A stretch of DNA of 64,000 nucleotides from the NCBI RefSeq assembly GCF_027942865.1, contig NC_134520.1, positions 6,397,501 to 6,461,500 on the forward strand, given 5' to 3'. This DNA is from Odontesthes bonariensis (Eukaryota > Chordata > Actinopteri > Atheriniformes > Atherinopsidae). Each line of letters begins with the position of its first letter. Position 1 is the stretch's first letter. Below the pieces are notes generated by a model. That model did no database searches, was not told where the DNA came from, and saw only the letters and a program-made list of their open reading frames with translations. Below, piece after piece: positions 25,401 through 37,400 of the stretch. The translations under genes were made by a program, and so were the position numbers.

Positions 25401-28400
25401 GAATACCATGTTCTCTCTCATTTAATTTCATGTTCAATACGTGTGTATAGTTGCGTTTCTTTAGTTGCACTGGCACCGACTGATTGATTTTTGGAGACAG
25501 TGAAAGTGGTGATATGATAACCACAGTTTTTGTTTCGTTTTTTAGACAAGACATGAGTTGCGGGAGCGCAGAATTCTAGGTGAACATTTCTTTCGGGAGT
25601 CTGTTTCAGCCGGTCGGACATTCTTTGAGTTGCAGCTAAGCTAAGCTTCAATTTTAGCCTGCCCGGGACCAGGCTAGTTCAGCAGCATAAATTACCATGG
25701 TTACTCAGCGGGCGTTCAAATAAGCCACGTTCATGAAACGGAACTCTCGCTAAATTTAGCCAGAAGTAGCGAGATAAGCCAGGCTTGCCGCTGAGCCAGC
25801 TTCGTGGAATACCCCCCGGGTGTTTTCTGATAAGATAGGAGATTAGTTTATTGTTGTTATTATTTAGTGTAAAATATTGTCATCAATCAATCGATATGTG
25901 GTGTCTAACCTCTACCAGCAGAGGGCTCGTTCGCTACACTGTGTGTGCAGGAACAAAGGAAATCCCGCGGGAATACGTTCCGAGAACGAGAACACACACG
26001 TGAATGTGAAGGAAGCTGTGTGTGGCGAACTGTAATAAATAAGTTTACCTACTTTTGCTCGTTGCAGGTAAGAAGGGAGGGTTAGAAGGGTGTAATTGAT
26101 GTGTGAATATGTTATGTGGTATTTTATAATCCCGGTTGGACTTAATGTGATTTTGTTTATAAGTCGATCTGCACTGCTCATGTGTAGTTCATGGTTTAAG
26201 AAATAAATAACTTAAAATAGATACATGATTAATTTGGTTAATATGACAATATTTATGTGGTACTTTATAATCCCAGTTGGACTTTGTGATTTTGTTTATG
26301 AATGTTACTTGTTCAGCGAACGTAACGTACTGAGGATGGCTGGCCAGTGGTTAGTGTTGGTCGCCTAGCAACCTCGAGTGCGCGTGAAGCTGGAGAGTAG
26401 TAGAAGTTGATCTTAAAGGCTGATTCATACTCGGCGCAACCTCGCTCATACTAGCTGGTCGCAAATGGCGCAAACGGTCATGTGTCCCAAAATTCCGCCA
26501 CGCCCCCCTTCGCAAGCTAGAAAATCCTCGCGCGGCGCAAGGGCGCGCACACAACTTTTTTTCTGACTTCGCGCGAGCTCAACCGGAAACAGCTGACCAA
26601 GAAAAAGAAAAAATGAACACTGCAGAGACCGCGGTGACCGAGAGGATGCGCCTCTACAAACATCTGTACGACACGTCTATGAAGTTACACTGGGACAACG
26701 TTTGACAAAGTTCGTCTTGTTGCAAAGGACGAACATTCCACCTTCTCTTCTGTTTTTGCCGCAGCCGCTTAGCTCTGAGATACATATACAGTTCTACACC
26801 CAGAGTAAATTCATTCCTCATCAGATGTGCCAGCCTCTGCTGACGTGACACCACAGGTGGCATTGTGTATGCTTTCTTCGTATGCTTTTCTTCGTATGCT
26901 TTTCAGCTTGTTTCCTCAACAGTGACGCCCGCTGGTCTGGAGAGAACTGCAAATGTGACGCATACTCGGCGCAAACTGCGCTTATGAGCTGAAGGAACTG
27001 TGAAGGGGCTGGCGCTTTCGATGACGTCATTAATGGTTCTCGAGCCAGAACAGTTGCGCGTTTGCGCCGAGTATGAATCAGCCTTAAGAGCCCGCGCTGC
27101 TCATGTTTAGTTCATGGTTTAATAAATAAATAAATGATTAATTTGGTTAATATGACAATGTTTGGGAGACGTGATTGACTGACTGTGTATTTCAGAAACA
27201 AGTTGATATTGAATATACGTGATGAAACTGGTTTTTGAATAGACTTAGACTTAGACTTAGACTTTCTTTTATTGTCATTGCACAAAAATCACACGTGAGT
27301 TTTGACAATGAAATGTCGTTCCTCGACTTCCGGTCAACATTGCTAGATTGTTAGATATTCAAACTATACAGATATAAAGCTATACAGACTGTACAATATA
27401 AAAACGGTATGGAAGTGCCATGTGCCAGCACTCGGAATAAAGAATATAAAAAATATAAAAAAATAAATAAAATGCACTTAGTGCAAAAGTGTTGCTAGAA
27501 TTGCACTAAGCCTGAGGGAAATTGCACAAACAGAAGTGTGTAAAGTACACATGTGCGAGTAATTGTCCATGTCAATGGGGGGGGGGGGTTGTTGTTATGT
27601 GGGGGAGATGGATGGATGTGCGTTAAACAGTCTTATGGCCAGGGGGAAGAAACTGTTCCTCAATCTGGTTGTCCTGCAGAAGATGCTTCGGAACCTTCTG
27701 CCGGACGCCAGCAGGGGGAATAGTCCATGGTTGGGGTGGGTGGGGTCTGTGAGGATCTGGTGGGCTCTGGACAGGCAGCGCCTGTCTGCTATGTCTCTGA
27801 TAGGTGTGAGCTGAGTCCCGATGATCTTCTCCCCTGTCCTCACCACCCTCTGTAGAGACTTCCAGTCGGAGGCCTTACAGCTCCCAGACCAGAAGGAGAT
27901 GCAGCTGGTCAGCAGGCTCTCAATTGTCCCTTTGTAGAAGGTCTGGAGGATGTGGGGAGGGAAGGAAGCTCTCCTCATCCTACGCAGGAAGTGCAGGCGC
28001 TGTTGTCCTTTCTTCACCAGTGATGTGATGTGGGGTGACCAGCTGAGGTTGTCTGTGATGTGCACCCCCAGAAACTTGGTGCTGCTGACGACCTCCACAG
28101 CTGAGTCGTTGATGATGAGTGGTGTGTGGCTGGGTCTGGATCTCCTGAAGTCAATGATGATCTCCTTGGTCTTGTTGACGTTCAGGATCAGGTTGTTCCC
28201 TCTGCACCAGTCCACCAGATGATGCACCTCCTCCCTGTAGGCCACCTCGTTGTTGTCCCGGATGAGGCCCACTACTGTAGTGTCATCCGCGTACTTCAGG
28301 ATGTGATTGGATCTGAAGCATGGACGACAGTCGTGGGTCATCAGGGTGAACAGCAAGGGCTCAGGACGCAGCCCTGGGGGGTTCCAGTGTTCAGGGTGAT

Positions 28401-31400
28401 GACACTGGAGGTGTTGTTCCCTACTCTGACAGACTGGGTTCTGTCGGTGAGGAAGTCCAGCAGCCAGTTGCAAAGGGGGGTGTTCAGTCCCAAGGGGCCC
28501 AATTTGTATACCACGTCCTGGGGGATTATCGTGTTGAATGCTGAGCTGAAGTCCAGAAACAGCATCCGCACGTGGGTGTTCTTTTCCTCCAGGTGCTCCA
28601 GGCTCAGGTGTAGAGCAGTGGAGACTGCATCCTCAGTGCAGCGTTTGGGCTGGTAAGCAAACTGGAACGGGTCGAGTGATGGGGGGAGTGTGGAAATGAT
28701 GTGGTCCTTAACTAGCCTTTCGAAGCACTTCATGATGGAAGATGTGAGTGCGACGGGTCGGTAGTCGTTAAGGCACGTGACTGTAGACGTTTTCGGGACC
28801 GGGACGATGGTGACGGACTTGAAGCACCGGGGGATGACGGCCTGGTTCAGGGACGTGTTGAAGATGTCCGTGAGCACGTGGGCCAGCTGGTCTGAGCATT
28901 CGTTCATCAGCCGACCTGGAATGTTGTCAGGGCCTGCAGCTTTCCGTGCGTTAACCTTCCTCAGAGCTCTCCGCACAGCCGTGGTTTCGAGTCTGAGTGC
29001 CTGTTCGTCGGGGTGTGGAGTCGCTTTCCTCGCAGGGGTGTTGTTCAGCTCTTTGAATCTTCCGAAGAAGTTGTTGAGCTCGTTGAGGAAGCCGGTATCG
29101 TTCTGACAGGATGGGGGTGTGGGTTTATAATCCATGACGGTCTGGATGCCCTGCCACAGTTGTTTAGTGTTGCTGGAGTCTTGGAAGAGACCTTGGATTT
29201 TCCGACTGTGGGCTCGCTTGGCGTCTCTGATGGCACGGTTCAGATTGGCCCTCGCCGATCTGAGAGCCACCGCATCACCAGATTTGAACGCAGCATTGCG
29301 TTCTTTCAGCTTCGCTCGCACCACTTTGGTCATCCAGGGTTTCTGGTTGGCCCGTGTGACTATAGTTTTAGTTAGAGTCTCTTTCTCCATACACCAGCTG
29401 ATATAGTCCGACACAGATGCAGCATACTCCTCCACGTTGGTGTGCTGGTTGTCTGTTGCAGCCTCTTTGAATATGCTCCATTCAGTGCACTCAAAACAGT
29501 CCTGCAGTGCAGACATTGCTCCCTCAGGCCATACTCTCACCTTCTTCACTGCAGGTTTTTCTCTGGTGAGCATGGGCTGGTATGCAGGAATTAGCATCAC
29601 AGAGAGATGGTCTGAGGAGCCCAGGTGGGGGCGGGGGGCTGCTCTGTAGGCCTTCTTAGACTACGGCTACACGAAAACGAAACGAGGTTTTTTTTGAAAA
29701 CGGGTACGAAAATTCTTGCGACCACACGAAAACGCGCTGCTGGTCCAGACGAAAACGATGAAACGATGCAGTACACACGCCACTGTGTCACGCCACGCTG
29801 TGAGACAATAGAGAAGTGTTAAAATTGGCTCACAGCGTCAACGTGTGACTGACGCAAAAACGTTTTAGCTGTAACAATGGAAACGAAACGAGGCTGTTTT
29901 CAAACTTTCCCACTCTGGAACCCGTTTTCAAAAACTATCGTTTTGGGGTAGTGGGAACGCCGGCTCCGTGTGGCCGCGACAGCGAAACGATAAGAAAAAG
30001 TATCGTTTACAGTGAAAAACGTTTCCGTGTAGCCGCAGCCTTAATAGCCGCTTTCGGACAGAGCCGTTCTAAGAACGCAGTTATCAGAACTGTCCTACTC
30101 GAATTTCGTTCTGATAACTGTCCTTCTGTTTCAGTCTGCATTCGCACATGAGTCGGGACCTGATAGGGACTGATGCGCTGCGCGCAGCCGTCTGCGTCAG
30201 TGACTTGTTACGTTAGCCGTTTAGCGCCACATTCAACAACAAAACAAAACCCGTAAAAGTAATTAGAGAAGAAAAAACACCACCAAGAAGCTAATATGGA
30301 GAGCGGGGAGGCCACCGTGTTCATGGTCTGCATGATGGTGATATTAATCATGGACGATCACATCAGGCGTCTAACATGGAGGCTGGAAGAGCTCACAGAG
30401 AGTCAGGAGACGATACTTTTTAATTTCATGAAGGAAGAAAGGAGAGCAGAGCGCCGCAGACAAAGGAGAGCAGTGTAAGTTTAACTTATTAAACACTCGC
30501 CGGTTGTGTCTGTTTCGTATGAGTAAACATTTCAGCCGTGGCAGCATGACAAGGGGCGTAGCTACCGACCACCACACACCTCCGTCAGATGCGTTCTATA
30601 GAACCATGAAAAGACCCGACCTCGGAGCAGGAGCTAAATAGTTATAGGAACTGAGGGAGATAGCCCCGAGTTCCTGTATGTCCGAACACGGGAGAAAACG
30701 GCCCCGCGGATTAAAAGGTTATTAGAACTGCCAAAGGTTCCTACAGTCCGAAAGCGGCTTATGTTGGTGTAAACAAGGTCCAAAGTGTTCTCCCCTCTGG
30801 TAGCAAAGTCCACATGTTGGTGAAAGTTGGGAAGCACAGTCTTCATGTTGGCTTGGTTGAAATCCCCAGCAACAATAAAAACGCCTTCCGGGTGTGTGGT
30901 TTACATGTCCGTGATGTTGTTGTAGAGAACACTCAGAACTTGCTTCGTGTTGGCGCTGGGTGGAATGTAGACCGCAACAATGGTGACGCAGGTGAATTCC
31001 CGTGGCAGGTAAAAGGGTCGGCATTTTACAGTCAAAAGTTCAATGTCCTCAGAGCAATGACTGGAGACCCGGGTCGCGTTGTTACACAAGTTATTTTTGG
31101 TGTAGATGCAGACACCCCCCCCTCGGGTTTTACCTGTGAGCGCGCAGCTCCTGTCGGCTCGGAATGTTGTTAGCCCGTCCAGGCTAACTGCGCTCTCGGG
31201 GACCGATTCACTGAGCCACTGCTTCCTATCACGCCGCCTCCGACGTCTCCATGGGCGGCCTTTGTTTGTGGGGGACTCCGCCGCGTCCGCTGGGTCTGCC
31301 TGGCGTAGCAGTCCGAAGCTGAGTAGTGTGGTCCGCGTTTCCTAAGACTGAGTATAAATTTTCGGCTATACACTGTTCCTACACTGTACCGCTGAGCTGT

Positions 31401-34400
31401 AGATGCAGGAGACATTCTTTTAACCGGCGAATCTAGCGTAGAGTTAGCGATGTTGTCGGCAGCCGAAGTAGCCGCAGCCGAGCAGGGCGCCGCCATCGAG
31501 ACACAATGTAACATACATAATTATTTGTTTTGATGTTGGTGCATATGTTATTAGAAAACGAGAACACACACGTGAATGTGAAGGAAGCTGTGTGTGGCGA
31601 ACTGTAATAAATAAGTTTACCTACTTTTGCTCTTTGCAGAACAAAACTAGAAATGCACTCAGAGAGTGCAGACGTCCGCCAACCGCCAACCTACCTGTGG
31701 ATAGCGAGCCATGTATGGACATACGTTCCTGATGTGGGCTACTTGTTCTTTGGCGCTGTCAGCAGAAGAGGCATTCCCTTCTCCCTATTCATTATTGAAC
31801 AGCAGTGTTCGTCGTTATTAATTATTATTATTATTATTATTATTATTATAATGTTTTGTCGGGAAGCAGTGTTCTGTCGGGAAGCAGTGTTCGCCCGCTA
31901 TATGCAGTTATGCACACTGGCTTGCCGTTGCAATCTTTTTTGTTGTGGTAATTACAGCAAATCCGCGCAATATGCATTCAATCCGCGCACTATGCATTCT
32001 GTCTGGCTTTGGCTCTGTTTGGATTTGGCGCCACCTTGTGGCAGGTCGCAAGATTGCGGCACGAACAGACGAACATCCAGACAAACATCCAGACATCCAG
32101 ACAAACCAACAGACAAACTCGGGTGATCACATAACCTCCTTGGCGGAGGTAATAAATACAACAAATTAAATGTGTAGTGTAGCCTGGCTGACGCGTCCAC
32201 ATCTCGATGAGATGGTGGTCTGGGAACTAGGTGTGCATTTTCTCGTATTTGAGGCGTGGTTTACGAATGCCTAGAGCCGTTTATTGGGCGCTACGAATGT
32301 CTATCAAATGACGTCAGGTTCTTCCCATGCTGCTTTGCGCGCGATTCATAGCCAATTGTATCACTTATACCAGAAGACGACAGAAATTCGACGAGGAAGA
32401 AAAAAATGGAAAATAAAAGTAAACTTGCGCTCTAAGCTACTTAAATTAACAACAAAGTAGGCCTATATGCTATGTTCTACATGAATTTTTATGTTGTAGA
32501 GTTGTGAATTTATTTTAATAATGGAGAAATTGAGCAGCCTTGCTTTGTTGCCTACAGTAGTAGATCAACCCTCATCTTACTTTGAAGCTCCCAGCTCCCA
32601 GAAGTGATGTCGACGCAGCTTTAGCAGCAGAAAAGCTATCAGGCTTGTGTTGATGATAATAATAAACTCCTGGACTATGTACAAACTTCCAAATGCATCG
32701 TTTTGTGAGTACAGACCATATTTGTACTACTGTAGAAGTTTGGTGTCATGACATGTGATTTTAGTGTGGTAATTTTGGAGATACTGCCAGGGTCCGTTAG
32801 CGCTTGTACTAAGCTATTCGGGATAACTCAGTAACTCAGCTGATGTTCAGCCAATATCGGAAAAACTTCGGGTGGGCTACTTGGCTGGATGTCACGGTTC
32901 AAATGACCCTAGGGTGAATCTACTCTGAAACACTTTCTAAGGCTGCATCGAACGGTAACGTTGTGTCCGCTGTCATGTTGGATTAACACTCTACAAGCTT
33001 CGGTGTAGCGCATAGACGTCGTCATCGTCTTGCTCCCCCCCCCCCGTTCTGTGATTGGTTCCCAAACTCTGGCAAAAATAAGGGCGGTGGTTTCCAGGCT
33101 GACTTTGCAGTGAGAATGAAATCGAGTGCAAAGCAGCATGGGAATTCCCAGGCTATGTGTAGTGGAGGCAGTCTTCACTCTGCACCACGCTACACATCAA
33201 TAATAATAATAATAGATCGGGTTTTGTTGGATTGTGTGTTCTCATGTATTTGTATTCTGTGCTTTTATTTTGAGCTGTACGCTCGGTGGAGGTCACGTGA
33301 ACCTTTTGCGCCAATGAAAGTTTTTCGTGCATTTTTTGCTGTTAAGTGGTTCCATTTTTGCCATGTGAGACACAGACAGTTGCAGTTGTAATGAGACGCA
33401 AATAAAAGAAAGAACGAAGAGAAGTTGTTGATTTGTTTTCCCCTCTTATAATAATAATAATAATAATAACTTGGACTTATATAGCGCTTTTCAAGGTACC
33501 CAAGGTCGCCTAACAAAAGAAAAGAAGGGGGAAAGGGTAGGGCCGGAGGGGTGGGTTTAAGAAGAGTAGGACATGGAGAAGACATGTGTTTTTAGATTAT
33601 TTTTGAACTGAAGTAAAGAGGGGGCAGAACGGATGTGAAGTGGCAGATTGTTCCATAGGGTAGGGGCAGTTGAACAGAAGGCCCTATCTCCACATGTTTT
33701 AAGTCTGGTACAAGGAACGGAAAGTAGGTCCTTGTCTAAGGAGCGCAGAAGCCGCGACTGGGAGTAGGGGTGGAGGAGATCAGAGATGTACTTAGGTGCA
33801 AGTGAGTGGAGAGATTTGTAGGTCAAGAGAAGGATTTTATAGGTGATGCGTGCTTTGACTGGGAGCCAGTGAAGTTGCTTTAGGATGGGGGTGATGTGCT
33901 GCCAGGGCTTGGTGTGAGTTAGCACCCGGGCAGCTGAGTTTTGGACACACTGCAACCTGTCAAGGGCCTTACTGGGTAGCCCAGACAGGACACCATTGCA
34001 GTAGTCCAGGCGGGAGGAGATACATTTTCTTTAAGTGGACTCACTTAAAGAAAATGAAACATTTGAACTGACTATATTACCTGAGTCAGTGAGGGGAGGT
34101 GGGGGACATTGAGCCCAAATGGGCCATGTTCCGTGCCTCCATTGTTGAGGCGGCCGACCAGAGCTGTGGCCGTAAGGTGGTCGGTGCCTGTCGTGGCGGC
34201 AACCCCCGAACCCGCTGGTGTACCCCAGTGGTGAGGGAAGCCGTCAAGCTGAAGAAGGAGTCCTATCGGGCTTTTTTGGCCAGTGGGACTCTGGAAGCAG
34301 CTGATGGGTACCGACAGGCGAAGTGGAACGCGGCCTCTGCGGTTGCTGAGGCAAAAACTCGGGCTTGGGAGGAGTTCGGGGAGGCCATGGAGAACGACTT

Positions 34401-37400
34401 CCGGACGGCCCCGAAGAGATTCTGGTCCACCATCCGGCGGCTCAGGGGGGGGAAGCGGTGCACCGTCAACACCGTGTATGGTGAGGGCGGGGCTCTGCTG
34501 ACCTCAACTAGGGACGTCGTGTGTCGGTGGGGGGAATACTTCGAGGGCCTCCTCAATCCTACCGACACGCCTTCCGATGAGGAAGCAGAGTTGGGGAGCT
34601 CGGACGTGGGGCCTCCCATTTCTGGGGCTGAGGTTGCCGAGGTGGTTAAAAAACTCCTCGGTGGCAGGGCCCCGGGTGTGGATGAGGTCCGTCCTGAGTT
34701 CCTCAAGGCTCTGGATGTTGTAGGGCTGTCTTGGTTGACACGCCTCTGCAGCATCGCGTGGACATCGGGGGCAGTGCCTCTGGACTGGCAGATCGGGGTG
34801 GGTGGTCCCCCTCTTTAAAAAGGGGGACCGGAGGGTGTGTTCCAACTATAGGGGGATCACACTCCTCAGCCTCCCTGGCAAGGTCTATTCGGGGGTACTG
34901 GAGAGGAGGATCCGCCGGATTGTTGAATCTCGGATTCAGGAGGTGCAGTGTGGTTTTCGTCCTGGCCGTGGAACTGTGGACCAGCTCTATACCCTCGGCA
35001 GGATCCTGGAGGGTGCATGGGCGTTCGACCGTGTCCCTCGGTGTCTTTGTATTCCGTGCTTTTATTTTGAGCTGTACACTCAGTGGAGGTCACGTGAACC
35101 TCTTGCGCCAATGAAAGTTATTTGCACATTTTTTGTTGTTAAGTGGTTCCATTTTTGCCATGTGAGACACAGACAGTTGCATTTGTAATGAGATGCAAAT
35201 AAAAGAAAGAAAGAAGAGAAGTTGTTGATTTGTTTTCCCCTCTTAAGATGACTGAGGCAGCAGAGAACTTAACAGTTTTATATAGCGCTAATAATTGCAC
35301 AAAGTATTTTACATGACACAACCGTCAGCCGTGAGCCTGTTTTCGAGTTGGTCCATCCGGTTTGTCGTTCTCAGCACGCGCCACGTTACAGCCTTTACAG
35401 GTGAATCAGAGCTATAGAGTAATTTTTACACCACTTTTTACACCACTCTGAGGTGAATGAGACATAAAGGCTCTAGCATGGTTGCTGCGTTGGCTCGAGC
35501 GAGCGGTGTTGATGACGTCATGATTTCGTGCCGGCTATTTATAGTGGCGCGAGTCGATGCGCCAGTAGTTGCAATCTTCTCCGTCACAGAGGTGTCGCTG
35601 CTACGTGAAGGTTACCGCTAACTACTCTACAATGACGAAAGTGGAGAAGAAAACAATGCCACTGTTGCACTGTCATCAATGATACTGCTGCTTAGAACCT
35701 TTCCGGCGAAAAGGCGACGAAAGAGAAAGATTACTTACATAATAGCTGATGAAGTTGAAATTTTAATAGGCATGATGATGCCCATCTCACCTCCAAATTC
35801 CTGAGCATTCTCACCCATTACTTAGCTGATGAGCCCACAGAAGTTGAAATTTCAATAGGTGTGTTCTCACCATTATAGTCTGATATAGTACTTAGAATAT
35901 TGCTATAGGACTTTTAAGTGTATTGTGTTACCCTAAATGACATAACGCGTCAACATAACGCGCCAGGCCAGAAACGTAATTTTGACGTCATGCCCCGGCT
36001 GCGCCGTGAGCGATTCGTCAACTATAAATACAGCTTGAGTTCCACCGTCAGATGCGCGTTCAAGTTTGTGGGGGCGTGGCTTTCAATGGAGCACTGACGG
36101 GATGGGGAGGGGGGTGGAGCTTAGTGGAGGTGCCACTTTCAAATCTTGCTAGCTCTCTTGCTAGCTCTCCAGGATTACCAACCATGCCTTTAAGAGTCAC
36201 ATAACTGCAAAATTTTTGTTTTCCTTGTGAAAATTGCACTTTTCATACATGAAAAAATTAATCTTCTCTATGTCTACCATTTTGAATTTCTAGAAATAGA
36301 CATTTTTAGCAGCTGGGCCTGCACTTACTCCTTTGCTGCTCCTGACAGTGGTACTGTTAAATGCATACAATATGATGGTTACCAATTCTAAACACAGGTT
36401 TTAGGAATTTATAATCCAATGTATTAAATATGGCTGGGTTTTGTTTTTTTTTTGCCAAAATGACCTCAACATAAACACTGAAAAAGTCCCTCAGTGTCCG
36501 CTTCATTGTCAGAGTTACAGCGTCTGAACAGAAAAATAAAGTTAAATACCAATGTATGTGGGGGTGGTCCACTATGCACTGGCTCACAAACTTGAATGTA
36601 ATTAAAATCAACATGAGCTACAGTACAGAATGAAAAAGAATTGAGCTACCTAAAGACATTGTGGCACTGAATCCATCTGATGTTATTAACAAGCGAAGCA
36701 AAAAAAAAAAAAAGTCTTTCAAAAGCCTACCCTACCAACACTGCCATTTACCCCTTTACCATGTGTGCTGAAGTAGGCTACCACTCATCCTTTCCATTAG
36801 AATAACTAATTTATAACGAATAACGAAGTTTAGCGACCTCATAACTTTGGCCAAACTCATAGGATTGGGAGTCAAGCACGCTATCCAGGCTGGTGGTTGT
36901 CTCACTAGCAAGAGAGAAGTTTGCTAGTTTCCATACGCAAAGCTACGTTGCAGCAGGCATTCGTTCAATCAGTTAACCAACTCTTTTTTTTTAAACATTC
37001 TGATGTGATATTTAACTAGCACGAAGATACAGCACAGACAGCTAACAACTTCAAACTCGTTTCACTCAGAATGACACGACTTGATGAGAAAATCTCGGCA
37101 TGTTGCACTACCTGCCTGGCTGGATTGAATAATGCTAACTGTGATGTCATGGCTCTGCGCATGTGCACAGTGCTGTAATTCACCTAAACTTGCTTTTATT
37201 TTCAGCGTAATTATTGACAAACCTTCCTGACAATTGTAATATTTTTTAGAACACTTAAAAAAATGAATTTAATCACATTAAAAAAAAAAAAACGAGCACT
37301 CCCTAGCCACCTAGCGATAGCTGCACCTGTTACGGTGTTTGCTGCTCGGAAGCAGGGGAGTGCTCGGTCTGCTCTTCGGTCTGCACAGTTTTACATTGGA

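Noticed and set aside
25640..25810. Possible MITE around CCCGGGACCAGGCT and ATACCCCCCGGG
   Set aside because: The two ends are not convincing inverted repeats and no target duplication is visible.
28126..28656. 176-aa plus-strand ORF and neighbours to 29406
   Set aside because: Antisense shadows of the LINE reverse transcriptase frame on the minus strand.
34263..34754. 163-aa minus-strand ORF
   Set aside because: Antisense to the plus-strand LINE RT fragment, GC-rich so few stops.
33236..35246. A complete LTR retrotransposon
   Set aside because: No gag, protease, integrase or primer-binding site between the repeats; the interior is LINE sequence in both orientations.
20155..36193. A giant virus-like or Maverick-type element bounded by the TTAA ends
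   Set aside because: No polymerase, integrase, capsid or other viral-type gene is visible between the ends; contents are ordinary nested transposons.
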